Below are positions 55,148-63,288 of a stretch of DNA of 64,000 bases, one piece after another. The position numbers were made by a program, and so were the translations under genes. Position 1 is the first letter of the stretch, and each line of letters begins with the position of its first letter. The notes below the pieces were generated by a model. It saw only the letters and a list, made by a program, of their open reading frames with translations, did not search any database and was not told the origin of the DNA. This DNA comes from JBELHO01 sp042091375 (GTDB lineage Bacteria; Pseudomonadota; Gammaproteobacteria; Enterobacterales; Alteromonadaceae): contig JBELHO010000006.1 in NCBI GenBank assembly GCA_042091375.1, positions 1-64,000 on the forward strand, read 5' to 3'.

Positions 55148-55846
55148 TTATTCGGCTTCTTTTAAGTTGGTTTGCTCTTTCAATAGATTTAAATCTTTCA
55201 CTAGGTATTTCTGACTAGTAATTGACAAAATACCAAGTTGCTCAAACTCTTTAAGCGTTTTGTTTACACGCTGCCTTGAACCTAGTGTTAAGTCGGCTAG
55301 CTCTTGTTGACTCATTTTCTTATTAATCGAAATACCGCTATCAACTTCACTACCAAAGTTTTGTGCAAACCAAACTAGTCGCCCTGCTACTCTTGCACTT
55401 AGCGGGTAAAACAACATGCCATTTAACAACTCACACATGTTTAATGTACGCTCCAATTGATCTTTAAATAAATTTTTATAAACAACCGGATATTGCTCTG
55501 CAATTGACTTAACTACAGCTTTGGGAATTTCTAATATGCTTGAGTTTTCAAGAACCTGCGCTTCAAACATTTTTACTGGCTTATCGGTTAACGAATATTC
55601 TCCAAACCAGGCATTACTTGAGAACTCAGTAATCGCAAATTCTTGCCCCTGAATGCTACTAATCTTAATTCGCACAAATCCTGATATAACGGCATAAATA
55701 GATTCAGTATTTTCTTCTAAACGATATAAATATTTACTCCTGTCAAAATGCTTAACGCGAGCAGCTTTTTCTAGAATAGTTAATGCATCGTCTGGTAAGC
55801 CTTGAAACCACTGACATGTTTGAATGATTTGTTTTAAGTGTTGCAT
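55148..55846 (-). CDS. Crp/Fnr-family transcriptional regulator
   Basis: A 232-residue regulator. The cyclic-nucleotide-binding-like beta-roll covers about 10-130 (SIYAVISGFVRIKISSIQG, then GEYSLTDKPVKM). A dimerisation helix and a winged helix-turn-helix follow (MSQQELADLTLGSRQRVNKT, then LKEFEQLGIL). The arginine-serine pattern needed for cAMP binding is not evident and no Fnr cysteine cluster is seen, so the ligand is open. The ATG at 55846 is used; the frame extends one codon to a TTG. It lies between the TonB receptor and the monooxygenase operon, and two matching palindromes in the region make it a local regulator. Confidence 0.92.
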   Translation of the reverse strand: MQHLKQIIQTCQWFQGLPDDALTILEKAARVKHFDRSKYLYRLEENTESIYAVISGFVRIKISSIQGQEFAITEFSSNAWFGEYSLTDKPVKMFEAQVLENSSILEIPKAVVKSIAEQYPVVYKNLFKDQLERTLNMCELLNGMLFYPLSARVAGRLVWFAQNFGSEVDSGISINKKMSQQELADLTLGSRQRVNKTLKEFEQLGILSITSQKYLVKDLNLLKEQTNLKEAE

Positions 55847-55860
55847 CAATTAAAATAAAA

Positions 55861-55907
55861 AAAGAAGCCTTCGTTTTTTCTTATGATAAGAATCTAAAGG
55901 CTTCTTT
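55861..55907 (-). terminator. Terminator after the island TonB receptor
   Basis: Arms aaagaagcctt (55861-55871) and aaggcttcttt (55897-55907) pair over 11 bp around a 25-base loop, followed on the minus strand by a long T run. It separates the receptor gene from the regulator gene 10 bases downstream. Confidence 0.75.
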
Positions 55908-55917
55908 CTTTTATCAC

Positions 55918-58458
55918 TTAGAAAAAGTTATAACGTAATTGAAAACCGTATGAAATAGGATCTGAAAGCTCAGCCGCTTGCATACGTGTTTCAGGTGATG
56001 GCGTGTTGTATCTTAGTACGTTTCTATCATCTCCTGCATTTTTAACGAAGGCAGAAATAACAAAACTCTCTTCTGGAGATGTCCAAGCAATACGACCATC
56101 TATGCTGTCATAGCTATCCACTTTATCAAAGTCATCACGATTAAATGCGCGCGAATATTGCTCACCTACATATGAATAGCTTGCAGTAATAGCAATCATC
56201 CCCATATCTTCAAGCTCAAAATATTGAGTACCAGCAATACTGAATTTATTTTCTGGCGCCATATTTAACTGATTACCAGAAAGGTCTTGCACACCACATT
56301 CACCTAATATGGTACAAGCAATAGAGTCTGTTGCCATGTATTCATCATATTCAGAGTTGTTGTATGAATAAGTTGCCGTCATTACTAAATCATCAGTAAT
56401 TAACGCTTGTAGTTCAGCTTCTAAGCCCATAACGGTAGCTTCTGCCGCATTACCTAAAACAGAAGTAGTAATACCGTTTACAATTTCAGCAGAGCGTACT
56501 TGTAAGTCTTGGTAATCATAATAATAAGCTGCTAAAGATAAGTTAGCGCGGCTATCAAACATAGACTTTTTATAACCAACTTCAAACGCAGTTAACTCTT
56601 CTGGTTTAACCGTAGTTGGGTTTTCAACCGTGGCACCACCTAAGTTAAAGCCGCCTGAGCGGTAACCAGTAGCAACATAACCGTAAAGTAATGTATCTTT
56701 GTCGATTTGCCAGTCAGCTTGTAAGCGCCAAGTTACCTTGCTCCAATCATCTTTGACTTCATGCACAGTCTTAGGTAAAGCTAAGTATACAAATACGTCG
56801 TCTGTACCTTCCTTTTCATCTTCTGAATAACGTATACCAGCGGTTAATTTTAATTCGTCGTTGTATTGGTATTGAACTTGACCATATACCGCTGTAGCCG
56901 TTGTTTCTAAATCATTTTGACCGTAATAAAGGTAACCACCGTCATCACCTGTCGTTTCATAGGGAATATATTCCACAGGGATACCCGCAGCGAAGCTAGA
57001 GCCAAGTGCATATAACTGATACAAACTCATAGGTCCTTGACCAAAGTAAGTACCAGAGGTCAGCTGTCCACCGTAATTAGCAGAAATAGCATCCCCTTGC
57101 ATTAAGCCAAAACCACGTTCAACAAAATCTGTGTATTGACTTTCTTCACTATTGTAGTAATAAAGACCAGCAATAAAGTTAAAATCGCCATCATAATTTG
57201 AGATAAACTGAAGTTCATGAGATGTTGATTCAGCTGATTGAATGGTGCTTGCTGTCATATCTGACGCTAAAGTAATAGGTGCACCTGTAGCAGGATTTGG
57301 GAAATATTGTGGACTTCCTAAAAAGACGCCTGTAAATTCTGCATACATCATAGATAAGTCCATGCCGCCATATGCTTTATTTGCTACATCGCCATCAGTC
57401 AATTTATCGTAATCTAAATCAAAGCTACCGTAAGTGTATTTAAAATCAATATCACCAAAGGTCATGGTGTTAGTGAAAATAAAACGTTCTGTTTTTGAGC
57501 TTAAGTGGCCTACTGTATCGATATTAGTTTGGCTAACATCATTTACAGCTGGGTTTTCTAATGTGTAACCAGATAAATGATTTACTGCCGCTGCCCCAGG
57601 GTACATCCCAGGGTAGTTTGCCAAACCAAAACCTATGTATTCTGTTGGATAAGGATCTAATAAATAACCCGGTGATGGATTTTCATCACGATCTGTGTCG
57701 ATATAACGAAGAGAACTTGTCCAAGTATCGCTCCACTCAGCTTTTAGTGTACCTGAAATGTAAGTACGTTCTTCATCATCTAAATCATCAACACCTTCTG
57801 CTAAGTTTTCTTGCAGTGCATCACGCTCTTTTTTAGAAACAGTCAAAATACCTGAGAAGGTATCGCCTAAAGGGCCAGTAATTTGACCTTGAGTAACCAA
57901 TAAACCATCGTTACCAGCTTCAAGGTTAATATAACCACCAAGATCTTTTTGCGGCTCTTTACTTACAAAGTTAATCGCACCGCCAACAGCGTTACGACCA
58001 TAAAGTGTGCCTTGTGGACCACGCAGAACCTCAATTCGCTCTACGTCACAAAAATTACAATAACTAAAAACACCATTTTCAGTGTTATAAACACCATCAG
58101 TATAAATACCAACGCCTGGATCTGAACCCAATGCGTTATTAGGGCGACCGATACCACGAATCGATACTTTACTTTCTGAGATAACTAGTGAAGGTGAGTA
58201 TTTAACTAAATCTTGTGAGCCCTTTAATGCTAACTCTTCAATAGTGCCTTCATTAAATGCACTAACCGCCTGCCCTGTTTCCATCAGTGTCGTTGAGCGT
58301 TTAGTTGATGTAACCTCGATAACTTCAATACCAGTGGTATTTGCATCGACGATAGAGCCTTCTTGCGCCATCGAAACTCCAGGTTGACTCATCAATAATA
58401 GCGCTGTGGCGACTGGCGACAATTTAAAGCCAGTATGAACCTTCTTTGTTAAACTCAT
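55918..58458 (-). CDS. TonB-dependent receptor, sphingomonad/FecA-like type
   Basis: An 846-residue outer-membrane receptor with a signal peptide (about 1-31, ending SMA). The TonB box region is GIEVIEVTSTKRST. The plug (about 50-165) holds LVISESKVSIRGIGRPNNAL, YTDGVYN, and the signature VERIEVLRGPQGTLYGRNAVGG. The barrel ends in FQLRYNFF. Receptors of this branch import diverse small hydrophobic or aromatic compounds as well as siderophores. GGGGGAA precedes the ATG. It follows the GPH-type symporter gene by 129 bases on the same strand, so outer- and inner-membrane uptake are probably coupled. Confidence 0.95.
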   Translation of the reverse strand: MSLTKKVHTGFKLSPVATALLLMSQPGVSMAQEGSIVDANTTGIEVIEVTSTKRSTTLMETGQAVSAFNEGTIEELALKGSQDLVKYSPSLVISESKVSIRGIGRPNNALGSDPGVGIYTDGVYNTENGVFSYCNFCDVERIEVLRGPQGTLYGRNAVGGAINFVSKEPQKDLGGYINLEAGNDGLLVTQGQITGPLGDTFSGILTVSKKERDALQENLAEGVDDLDDEERTYISGTLKAEWSDTWTSSLRYIDTDRDENPSPGYLLDPYPTEYIGFGLANYPGMYPGAAAVNHLSGYTLENPAVNDVSQTNIDTVGHLSSKTERFIFTNTMTFGDIDFKYTYGSFDLDYDKLTDGDVANKAYGGMDLSMMYAEFTGVFLGSPQYFPNPATGAPITLASDMTASTIQSAESTSHELQFISNYDGDFNFIAGLYYYNSEESQYTDFVERGFGLMQGDAISANYGGQLTSGTYFGQGPMSLYQLYALGSSFAAGIPVEYIPYETTGDDGGYLYYGQNDLETTATAVYGQVQYQYNDELKLTAGIRYSEDEKEGTDDVFVYLALPKTVHEVKDDWSKVTWRLQADWQIDKDTLLYGYVATGYRSGGFNLGGATVENPTTVKPEELTAFEVGYKKSMFDSRANLSLAAYYYDYQDLQVRSAEIVNGITTSVLGNAAEATVMGLEAELQALITDDLVMTATYSYNNSEYDEYMATDSIACTILGECGVQDLSGNQLNMAPENKFSIAGTQYFELEDMGMIAITASYSYVGEQYSRAFNRDDFDKVDSYDSIDGRIAWTSPEESFVISAFVKNAGDDRNVLRYNTPSPETRMQAAELSDPISYGFQLRYNFF

Positions 58459-58587
58459 TTTCGTTCCCCCAATGCCTTAAGACATCTATTTACAAGTTAA
58501 TTTATATTAGTAATTTTTATAATTAAGTTTTTATTAGTTATTTTATAGCTACTTTTTTTCAGCATGTGCTTAATTGTTTGTTTAGTT

Positions 58588-60009
58588 TTATGTCCCTTCT
58601 TGTGCTGAAAGCTGGGCACTAATTTCTTCATGTTTCTTTTTATTTAAGTCATATTTGCTTGCTAGGAATGCTGCCAATAAGTAAATAGCCATTGGCATTG
58701 GACCGGCTAACATGCCTAAGTTAAAAATTGTTTCTGAACTCACCATTGAAACATCGACCTGTTTCGGGAATGCAATAACATCTAAACCGATACCTGCTAG
58801 CAAAGTACCTATACCAAATGTTGCTTTTTGTGCGAATGAATTAGCAGCAAAGAATAAGCCTTCTTGGCGTTTTTTAGTATTGGTAGCGTGTAAATCCGCA
58901 ATATCGGCTAACATTGAGCCAATCACGATACCGGCAGCAATAAAGAAGCTATATCCAACAACATAAGTGGCGAATAAAATAGGCATAATCGATGAAGAGC
59001 CGTTTGCAGGTAATACATCGATTAAACGTAAGATAATGGGACTAAAACTAGTGAATGTAGCGATAAGTAAACAGCTCACTAAACTTGGCATTTTATCGAT
59101 ACGTTTGGATAATACTGGCGCGATGATTGTTGCTGGAATTAAGCCAACAACAATAGTTAAAGTTAATAACGATATTTCACCCGGAGATAATTCAAAGAAG
59201 TAACTACCAAGATAAAGCATAAACGTAGCACCTGCGCCACCAGCAACCATAGTTAATACTTGAACAATAAAAATTAAGCGGAATGGTTTAAGTTTAAGTG
59301 CACTACCAAAGGCTTTAAAGCTGCGTTTTAGATCAACTTTTTTCTGATCTTTTTTCGCTTTAGGTAAAAATGGCACTGTATGCAAAGTACCAAGAATGCA
59401 AATGATCATCGCCACAAACGCAATACCTGCTGCTAAGATACCTAAATTGCCGTATCCCGCGGCATTTAACATACCATTTGGGTATTCTTCTGTTGCTTTA
59501 AAGAAAGAGTTTAAAGCGATTACAGAAAGTACAATACCGCCAACATAACCTAAGAATGTGCGATAGCTCACTATTTTTGTACGCTCTTGATAGTCTTTGC
59601 TTAACTCTGCCCCTAGTGCATTATGCGGCACATTAAACAACGTAAGCATAACCCGAACAATTACAGACCAACCAACTAACCACAAAAATAACCCTTGCTG
59701 ATCAAGTCCCGCTGGCGGAGTAAAAAGCATATATAAAGAAAGTGGGAAAGGAATAACCGCAGCTATCATAAATGGGTGTCTACGACCTAGCTTAGAGTGC
59801 CAGTTATCAGACACATCTCCCATTAGCGGATCAGTAATCGCATCAACCAATAAAGCAATTAAAGCTGCAACACCAGCCATAATGGCTGGCATACCTAAGA
59901 CCTGACTAAAGTAAAACACGACAAAGGATTGAAACGCTGTATCCTTTACACCTTGAGACATCTGGCCTGTGCCATAAGCTATCTTCGTCAAAAACGTTAA
60001 TTTCAGCAT
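58588..60009 (-). CDS. GPH-family cation symporter (MFS)
   Basis: A 473-residue inner-membrane carrier with 12 hydrophobic helices. The glycoside-pentoside-hexuronide:cation symporter pattern is plain: an N-terminal KIAYGTGQMSQGVKD, then DAITDPLMGDVSDNWHSKLG with RRHPFM (the cation-binding and loop 2-3 motif), and the mid-protein SYRTFLGYVGG. Although named for sugars, members in sphingomonads and marine bacteria occur beside lipid and steroid catabolism genes. It lies directly upstream of the TonB receptor and divergent from the esterase gene. Two copies of an 18-bp motif lie in the divergent promoter region. Confidence 0.93.
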   Translation of the reverse strand: MLKLTFLTKIAYGTGQMSQGVKDTAFQSFVVFYFSQVLGMPAIMAGVAALIALLVDAITDPLMGDVSDNWHSKLGRRHPFMIAAVIPFPLSLYMLFTPPAGLDQQGLFLWLVGWSVIVRVMLTLFNVPHNALGAELSKDYQERTKIVSYRTFLGYVGGIVLSVIALNSFFKATEEYPNGMLNAAGYGNLGILAAGIAFVAMIICILGTLHTVPFLPKAKKDQKKVDLKRSFKAFGSALKLKPFRLIFIVQVLTMVAGGAGATFMLYLGSYFFELSPGEISLLTLTIVVGLIPATIIAPVLSKRIDKMPSLVSCLLIATFTSFSPIILRLIDVLPANGSSSIMPILFATYVVGYSFFIAAGIVIGSMLADIADLHATNTKKRQEGLFFAANSFAQKATFGIGTLLAGIGLDVIAFPKQVDVSMVSSETIFNLGMLAGPMPMAIYLLAAFLASKYDLNKKKHEEISAQLSAQEGT

Positions 60010-60072
60010 TAATTCTCACTCTTTAATCATCAAATATTTTGACGATGTTAGTTGTTCTATATCAAAACTTAC

Positions 60073-60150
60073 AATTTGAACTTACAGTATGAAAAAAATA
60101 CATGCAAGAATTATTTTACTCTGAACCAAAATAATTTGAACCTTTAGTAT
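60073..60150. promoter_or_regulatory. Two copies of an 18-bp motif in the symporter/esterase divergent promoter
   Basis: The motif copies are aatttgaacttacagtat (60073-60090) and aatttgaacctttagtat (60133-60150), 60 bases apart centre to centre, which is close to six helical turns. A third copy lies before fadH at 63212-63229. Shared bases are aatttgaac-y-t-w-h-a-gtat. Likely binding site of an unidentified regulator. Confidence 0.6.
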
Positions 60151-60223
60151 CTTTTTATTCTCAATAGTTTTACCTTAACACCAGTAACGCTGTGTATATC
60201 AGATAATTAAAAGAATACGAAAA

Positions 60224-61774
60224 ATGACTGAAACTAAAGAAATTAATTGCTACTATGGAATCAATTACGCACTTCCAATTTCTGGCGAGCATCGTTGGAA
60301 TCTATCTAGACTCAATAACAAATACGATAACTCCGATTTATCAGTCGGTTTAATTTCGCCTCAGGTAAAGCAAAGTAACTTTTTAGCAGACGAAGCGGCT
60401 ATAGAAGATTATGAGATAGTTGAAAATGAGCAGTGTTTAAACCTTAATATTTACACTCCTACCGCTTATAACACTGATACTAATAATAAAAATAAACTTC
60501 CTGTTATGGTTTGGATTCATGGGGGCGGATTTCAAATAGGCAGTAATGCACTAACAGCCTATAACGGAAAGAAACTAGCAAACAATGCTAACTTAGTAAT
60601 TGTAACAATAAATTACCGTTTAGGTTCATTGGGTTTTTTACGTTTATGTGATGTCACTAAAGGTGAAATTTCGTCAACAGGTAACGAAGGGCTAAGCGAT
60701 CAAATCACTGCATTAAAGTGGGTAAAAAATAATATTGCTAATTTTGGCGGTGATAATACTAATGTTACCTTGTTTGGCGAATCAGCTGGCGCAATGAGTA
60801 TAGCTTGTTTATTGGCATCTTCACAGGCTAAAGGGTTATTTCATAAAGCCATATTACAAAGTGGCGCAGGCCATACGTATTCATCGGTAGAAAAAGCAAA
60901 TAAGGTTGCAAAAGAATTTATAAAAAGTGCTGAACTCCTTGGCTACTCTACTCAAGACTTAAAAAGCATCACTGTAGAACAAATAATGACGGTGCAAGCT
61001 CATTTTTTGAAACGCCCTGAGATTTATCAACAATTTGGTATGTTGCCTTTTTCACCGGTAATAGAAGAAACGATTTTACCTGTAGTTCCGCATTTGGCAA
61101 TTAAACAAGGTTTTGCCAAAGATATCCCTATACTGGCAGGGTCAAATACTGATGAATGGACATTGTTCGCTGCCATGATTAGTCAAAATATAGATTCGTT
61201 ACAAGCACTAGATTATTCGCTAGCACCACTAATGTCGCCAACGATTAAAACTCGAGTGATACAACAGGCAGAGCAAGCGTTAACCACTAGAAATAAACCA
61301 ACTAGTTATCAAAATATATTAAGTGAAATACTCGGTAATTATTGGTTTACTGAACCTTGTCATCGCCTGTTAGCTAATCATTCTCATGCTGGCGGTAGAA
61401 GTTATCGCTATAAACTCGGCCGAAAAACCGAAATTGATGGTTTAGGTTGCACCCATGGTGCAGATATCGGTTTTGTTTTTGGCACAACAGTAAAAGCATT
61501 TCATGGTTCAAATGATAGAGTCGATGAATTAACAACAAAAATTCAGGCCGCCTGGGCTGCATTTGCATACTCTGGCGTACCAAGTAGCAAATATTTCGAG
61601 TGGCCTGAATATCTACCACAAGCGCAAACAAATATTACAGCATCTGCTCTGGCAACTTTTTCTTATATCTTTTTTGATCATGAGAAAGAGTACATCAAAC
61701 AAAATGAGCCAAGCGGTAATAGCGATAATCAAGCTTGGTCACAAATAAGCGATCAGCAACTAGCAGCGTTCTAA
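60224..61774 (+). CDS. Type-B carboxylesterase
   Basis: A 516-residue carboxylesterase of the cholinesterase-like family. The oxyanion hole is WIHGGGFQIGS (about 97-107), the nucleophile is Ser187 in LFGESAGAMS, and the family marks VIVTINYRLGSLGF and GNEGLSDQ are present. The catalytic Glu is in GSNTDEWTLF and the His in CTHGADIGFVFG. No signal peptide is seen, so it is cytoplasmic. It hydrolyses carboxylic esters of medium or bulky alcohols. It is co-transcribed with a MATE transporter (start 2 bases after the stop). It may work on the same ester as the monooxygenase operon. Confidence 0.94.
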   Translation: MTETKEINCYYGINYALPISGEHRWNLSRLNNKYDNSDLSVGLISPQVKQSNFLADEAAIEDYEIVENEQCLNLNIYTPTAYNTDTNNKNKLPVMVWIHGGGFQIGSNALTAYNGKKLANNANLVIVTINYRLGSLGFLRLCDVTKGEISSTGNEGLSDQITALKWVKNNIANFGGDNTNVTLFGESAGAMSIACLLASSQAKGLFHKAILQSGAGHTYSSVEKANKVAKEFIKSAELLGYSTQDLKSITVEQIMTVQAHFLKRPEIYQQFGMLPFSPVIEETILPVVPHLAIKQGFAKDIPILAGSNTDEWTLFAAMISQNIDSLQALDYSLAPLMSPTIKTRVIQQAEQALTTRNKPTSYQNILSEILGNYWFTEPCHRLLANHSHAGGRSYRYKLGRKTEIDGLGCTHGADIGFVFGTTVKAFHGSNDRVDELTTKIQAAWAAFAYSGVPSSKYFEWPEYLPQAQTNITASALATFSYIFFDHEKEYIKQNEPSGNSDNQAWSQISDQQLAAF

Positions 61775-61775
61775 T

Positions 61776-63104
61776 ATGAATAAACCAATAAACTCTACCC
61801 CTCCAAGTATTTGGCGACTTGCTTGGCCAACTATAATCGCTAACCTGTTATTAGCTTCTATTGGTTTTATTCAAATTGTCATGTCGAGTGAATATGGCAG
61901 TGATGCAACAGCTGCGATGACTGTCAGCCAGCGAATATTCTTCTTATTACAATCGGCACTGTTTGGCCTGTCTGCAGGTGTTTCTGCCATTATAGCCAGA
62001 CATATTGGCGCCAATGATAAACATAAAGCAGGCCAAGCGTTTCAAAGCGCTATGCTATTAAGTTTCGCCTTATCAATATTACTAGCCATCCTATGTTTTA
62101 TTTATGCCTATTCATTAACACAGTGGTTTGGCTTAAGTAATGAAACGCAAACATTAGCTGTAACATTCATTCGCTGGATTTGTGTTTTTAGCCCTATTTA
62201 CTCAATTAACATTATTATTGCCGGCTCTTTAAGAGCTGGTGGCGATGCGCTTCATCCTTTAATACTTGCAATGGTAAGCAGTGTTGGTAACGGTTTAGGC
62301 TGTTATGCATTTAGTACTGGAAGTTTTGGCGCGCCGAGTTTGGGTGTTGAAGGCTTAGTGATTGGTGGTGTTTTTGGTTCGCTAATATCACTATTTTTTT
62401 ATGTCTTAATGTGGCGTAAAAATAGGCTCCTGTTGCCATTTCCTAAACAAACTCAGTACCGTAAAAAAACCTTAACGTTGATACGAATAGGTATGCCAAG
62501 TGCAATTGAGCAAAGCTTTATTCAAGTTGGCTTTCTTATATTTACTATTGCGGTTGCAAGTTACGGCGTAGATGTATTAGCTGCCTATGGCCTAGGGTTA
62601 AATGTTTTAACCTTATTACTGATCACATCGCTGGCTTTTTCAATGTCAGGTGCTGTTGCTGTTGGTCAGTATTTAGGGCGAAATGAGCCAGAAAAGGCCT
62701 ACCAACAAGGTTGGGCCGCATGGCGTATTTGCGTTATTTTTATGACGGTATTTGGGGTTTTGTTTTTCTTATTTAACCATCAAATAGCCACATGGTTAAC
62801 TGACGATATCCTTGTACAACAATACACCGCTAAATTTTTAATTATTGTGGCGTTTTCGATGCCGCTAATTGCGACTGACTTTACCATCGGCGGCGCTATC
62901 AGAGGCGCAGGCGATACAACCTATCCACTTAAAGTGTCGTTAGCGACGATGGTACTGGTTAGAATTATCTTACCTTTCGTGTTTATCTCGCTAGATTTTT
63001 CATACCTGAGCTTGTTTTTATTAACTGCCTGCGACTTTTTAGTTAAAGCGTTTTTTATGACCTATTACTTTCGTTCAAAACGTTGGATGTATACAAAAAT
63101 ATAA
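61776..63104 (+). CDS. MATE-family multidrug/solute exporter
   Basis: A 442-residue inner-membrane protein with 12 helices in two similar halves, both with the MATE pattern (IWRLAWPTIIANLLLASIGF near the N-terminus; GMPSAIEQSFIQVGFLIFTI in the second half). It has GSLRAGGDALHP and GAIRGAGDTTYP at matching places in the two halves, a family hallmark. It exports organic cations or metabolites in exchange for Na+ or H+. The start ATG directly follows the esterase stop (TAATATG), which implies translational coupling. Export of a toxic intermediate or product is a possible role. Confidence 0.94.
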   Translation: MNKPINSTPPSIWRLAWPTIIANLLLASIGFIQIVMSSEYGSDATAAMTVSQRIFFLLQSALFGLSAGVSAIIARHIGANDKHKAGQAFQSAMLLSFALSILLAILCFIYAYSLTQWFGLSNETQTLAVTFIRWICVFSPIYSINIIIAGSLRAGGDALHPLILAMVSSVGNGLGCYAFSTGSFGAPSLGVEGLVIGGVFGSLISLFFYVLMWRKNRLLLPFPKQTQYRKKTLTLIRIGMPSAIEQSFIQVGFLIFTIAVASYGVDVLAAYGLGLNVLTLLLITSLAFSMSGAVAVGQYLGRNEPEKAYQQGWAAWRICVIFMTVFGVLFFLFNHQIATWLTDDILVQQYTAKFLIIVAFSMPLIATDFTIGGAIRGAGDTTYPLKVSLATMVLVRIILPFVFISLDFSYLSLFLLTACDFLVKAFFMTYYFRSKRWMYTKI

Positions 63105-63200
63105 ATGCCCTTTATCTACTATGAACCATAGCCATATATTGCGAGTATTAACGAGCGGTTCTTTAAGACGTTAATGTTAGAAATCAAGTCAAATCTTAAG

Positions 63201-63229
63201 TTCGAACTTTAAATTTGAACTTTAAGTAT
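63201..63229 (+). promoter_or_regulatory. 18-bp motif copy and tandem repeat upstream of fadH
   Basis: aatttgaactttaagtat (63212-63229) matches the two copies at 60073-60150. It is preceded by a related half, ttcgaactttaaa (63201-63213), giving a head-to-tail pair. It lies about 60 bases before the fadH start codon. Confidence 0.6.
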
Positions 63230-63288
63230 TTTTATTTACCAAAAAATATCTTATAGTGATTCCATAACAAATAAAAAAGAATCACGCT

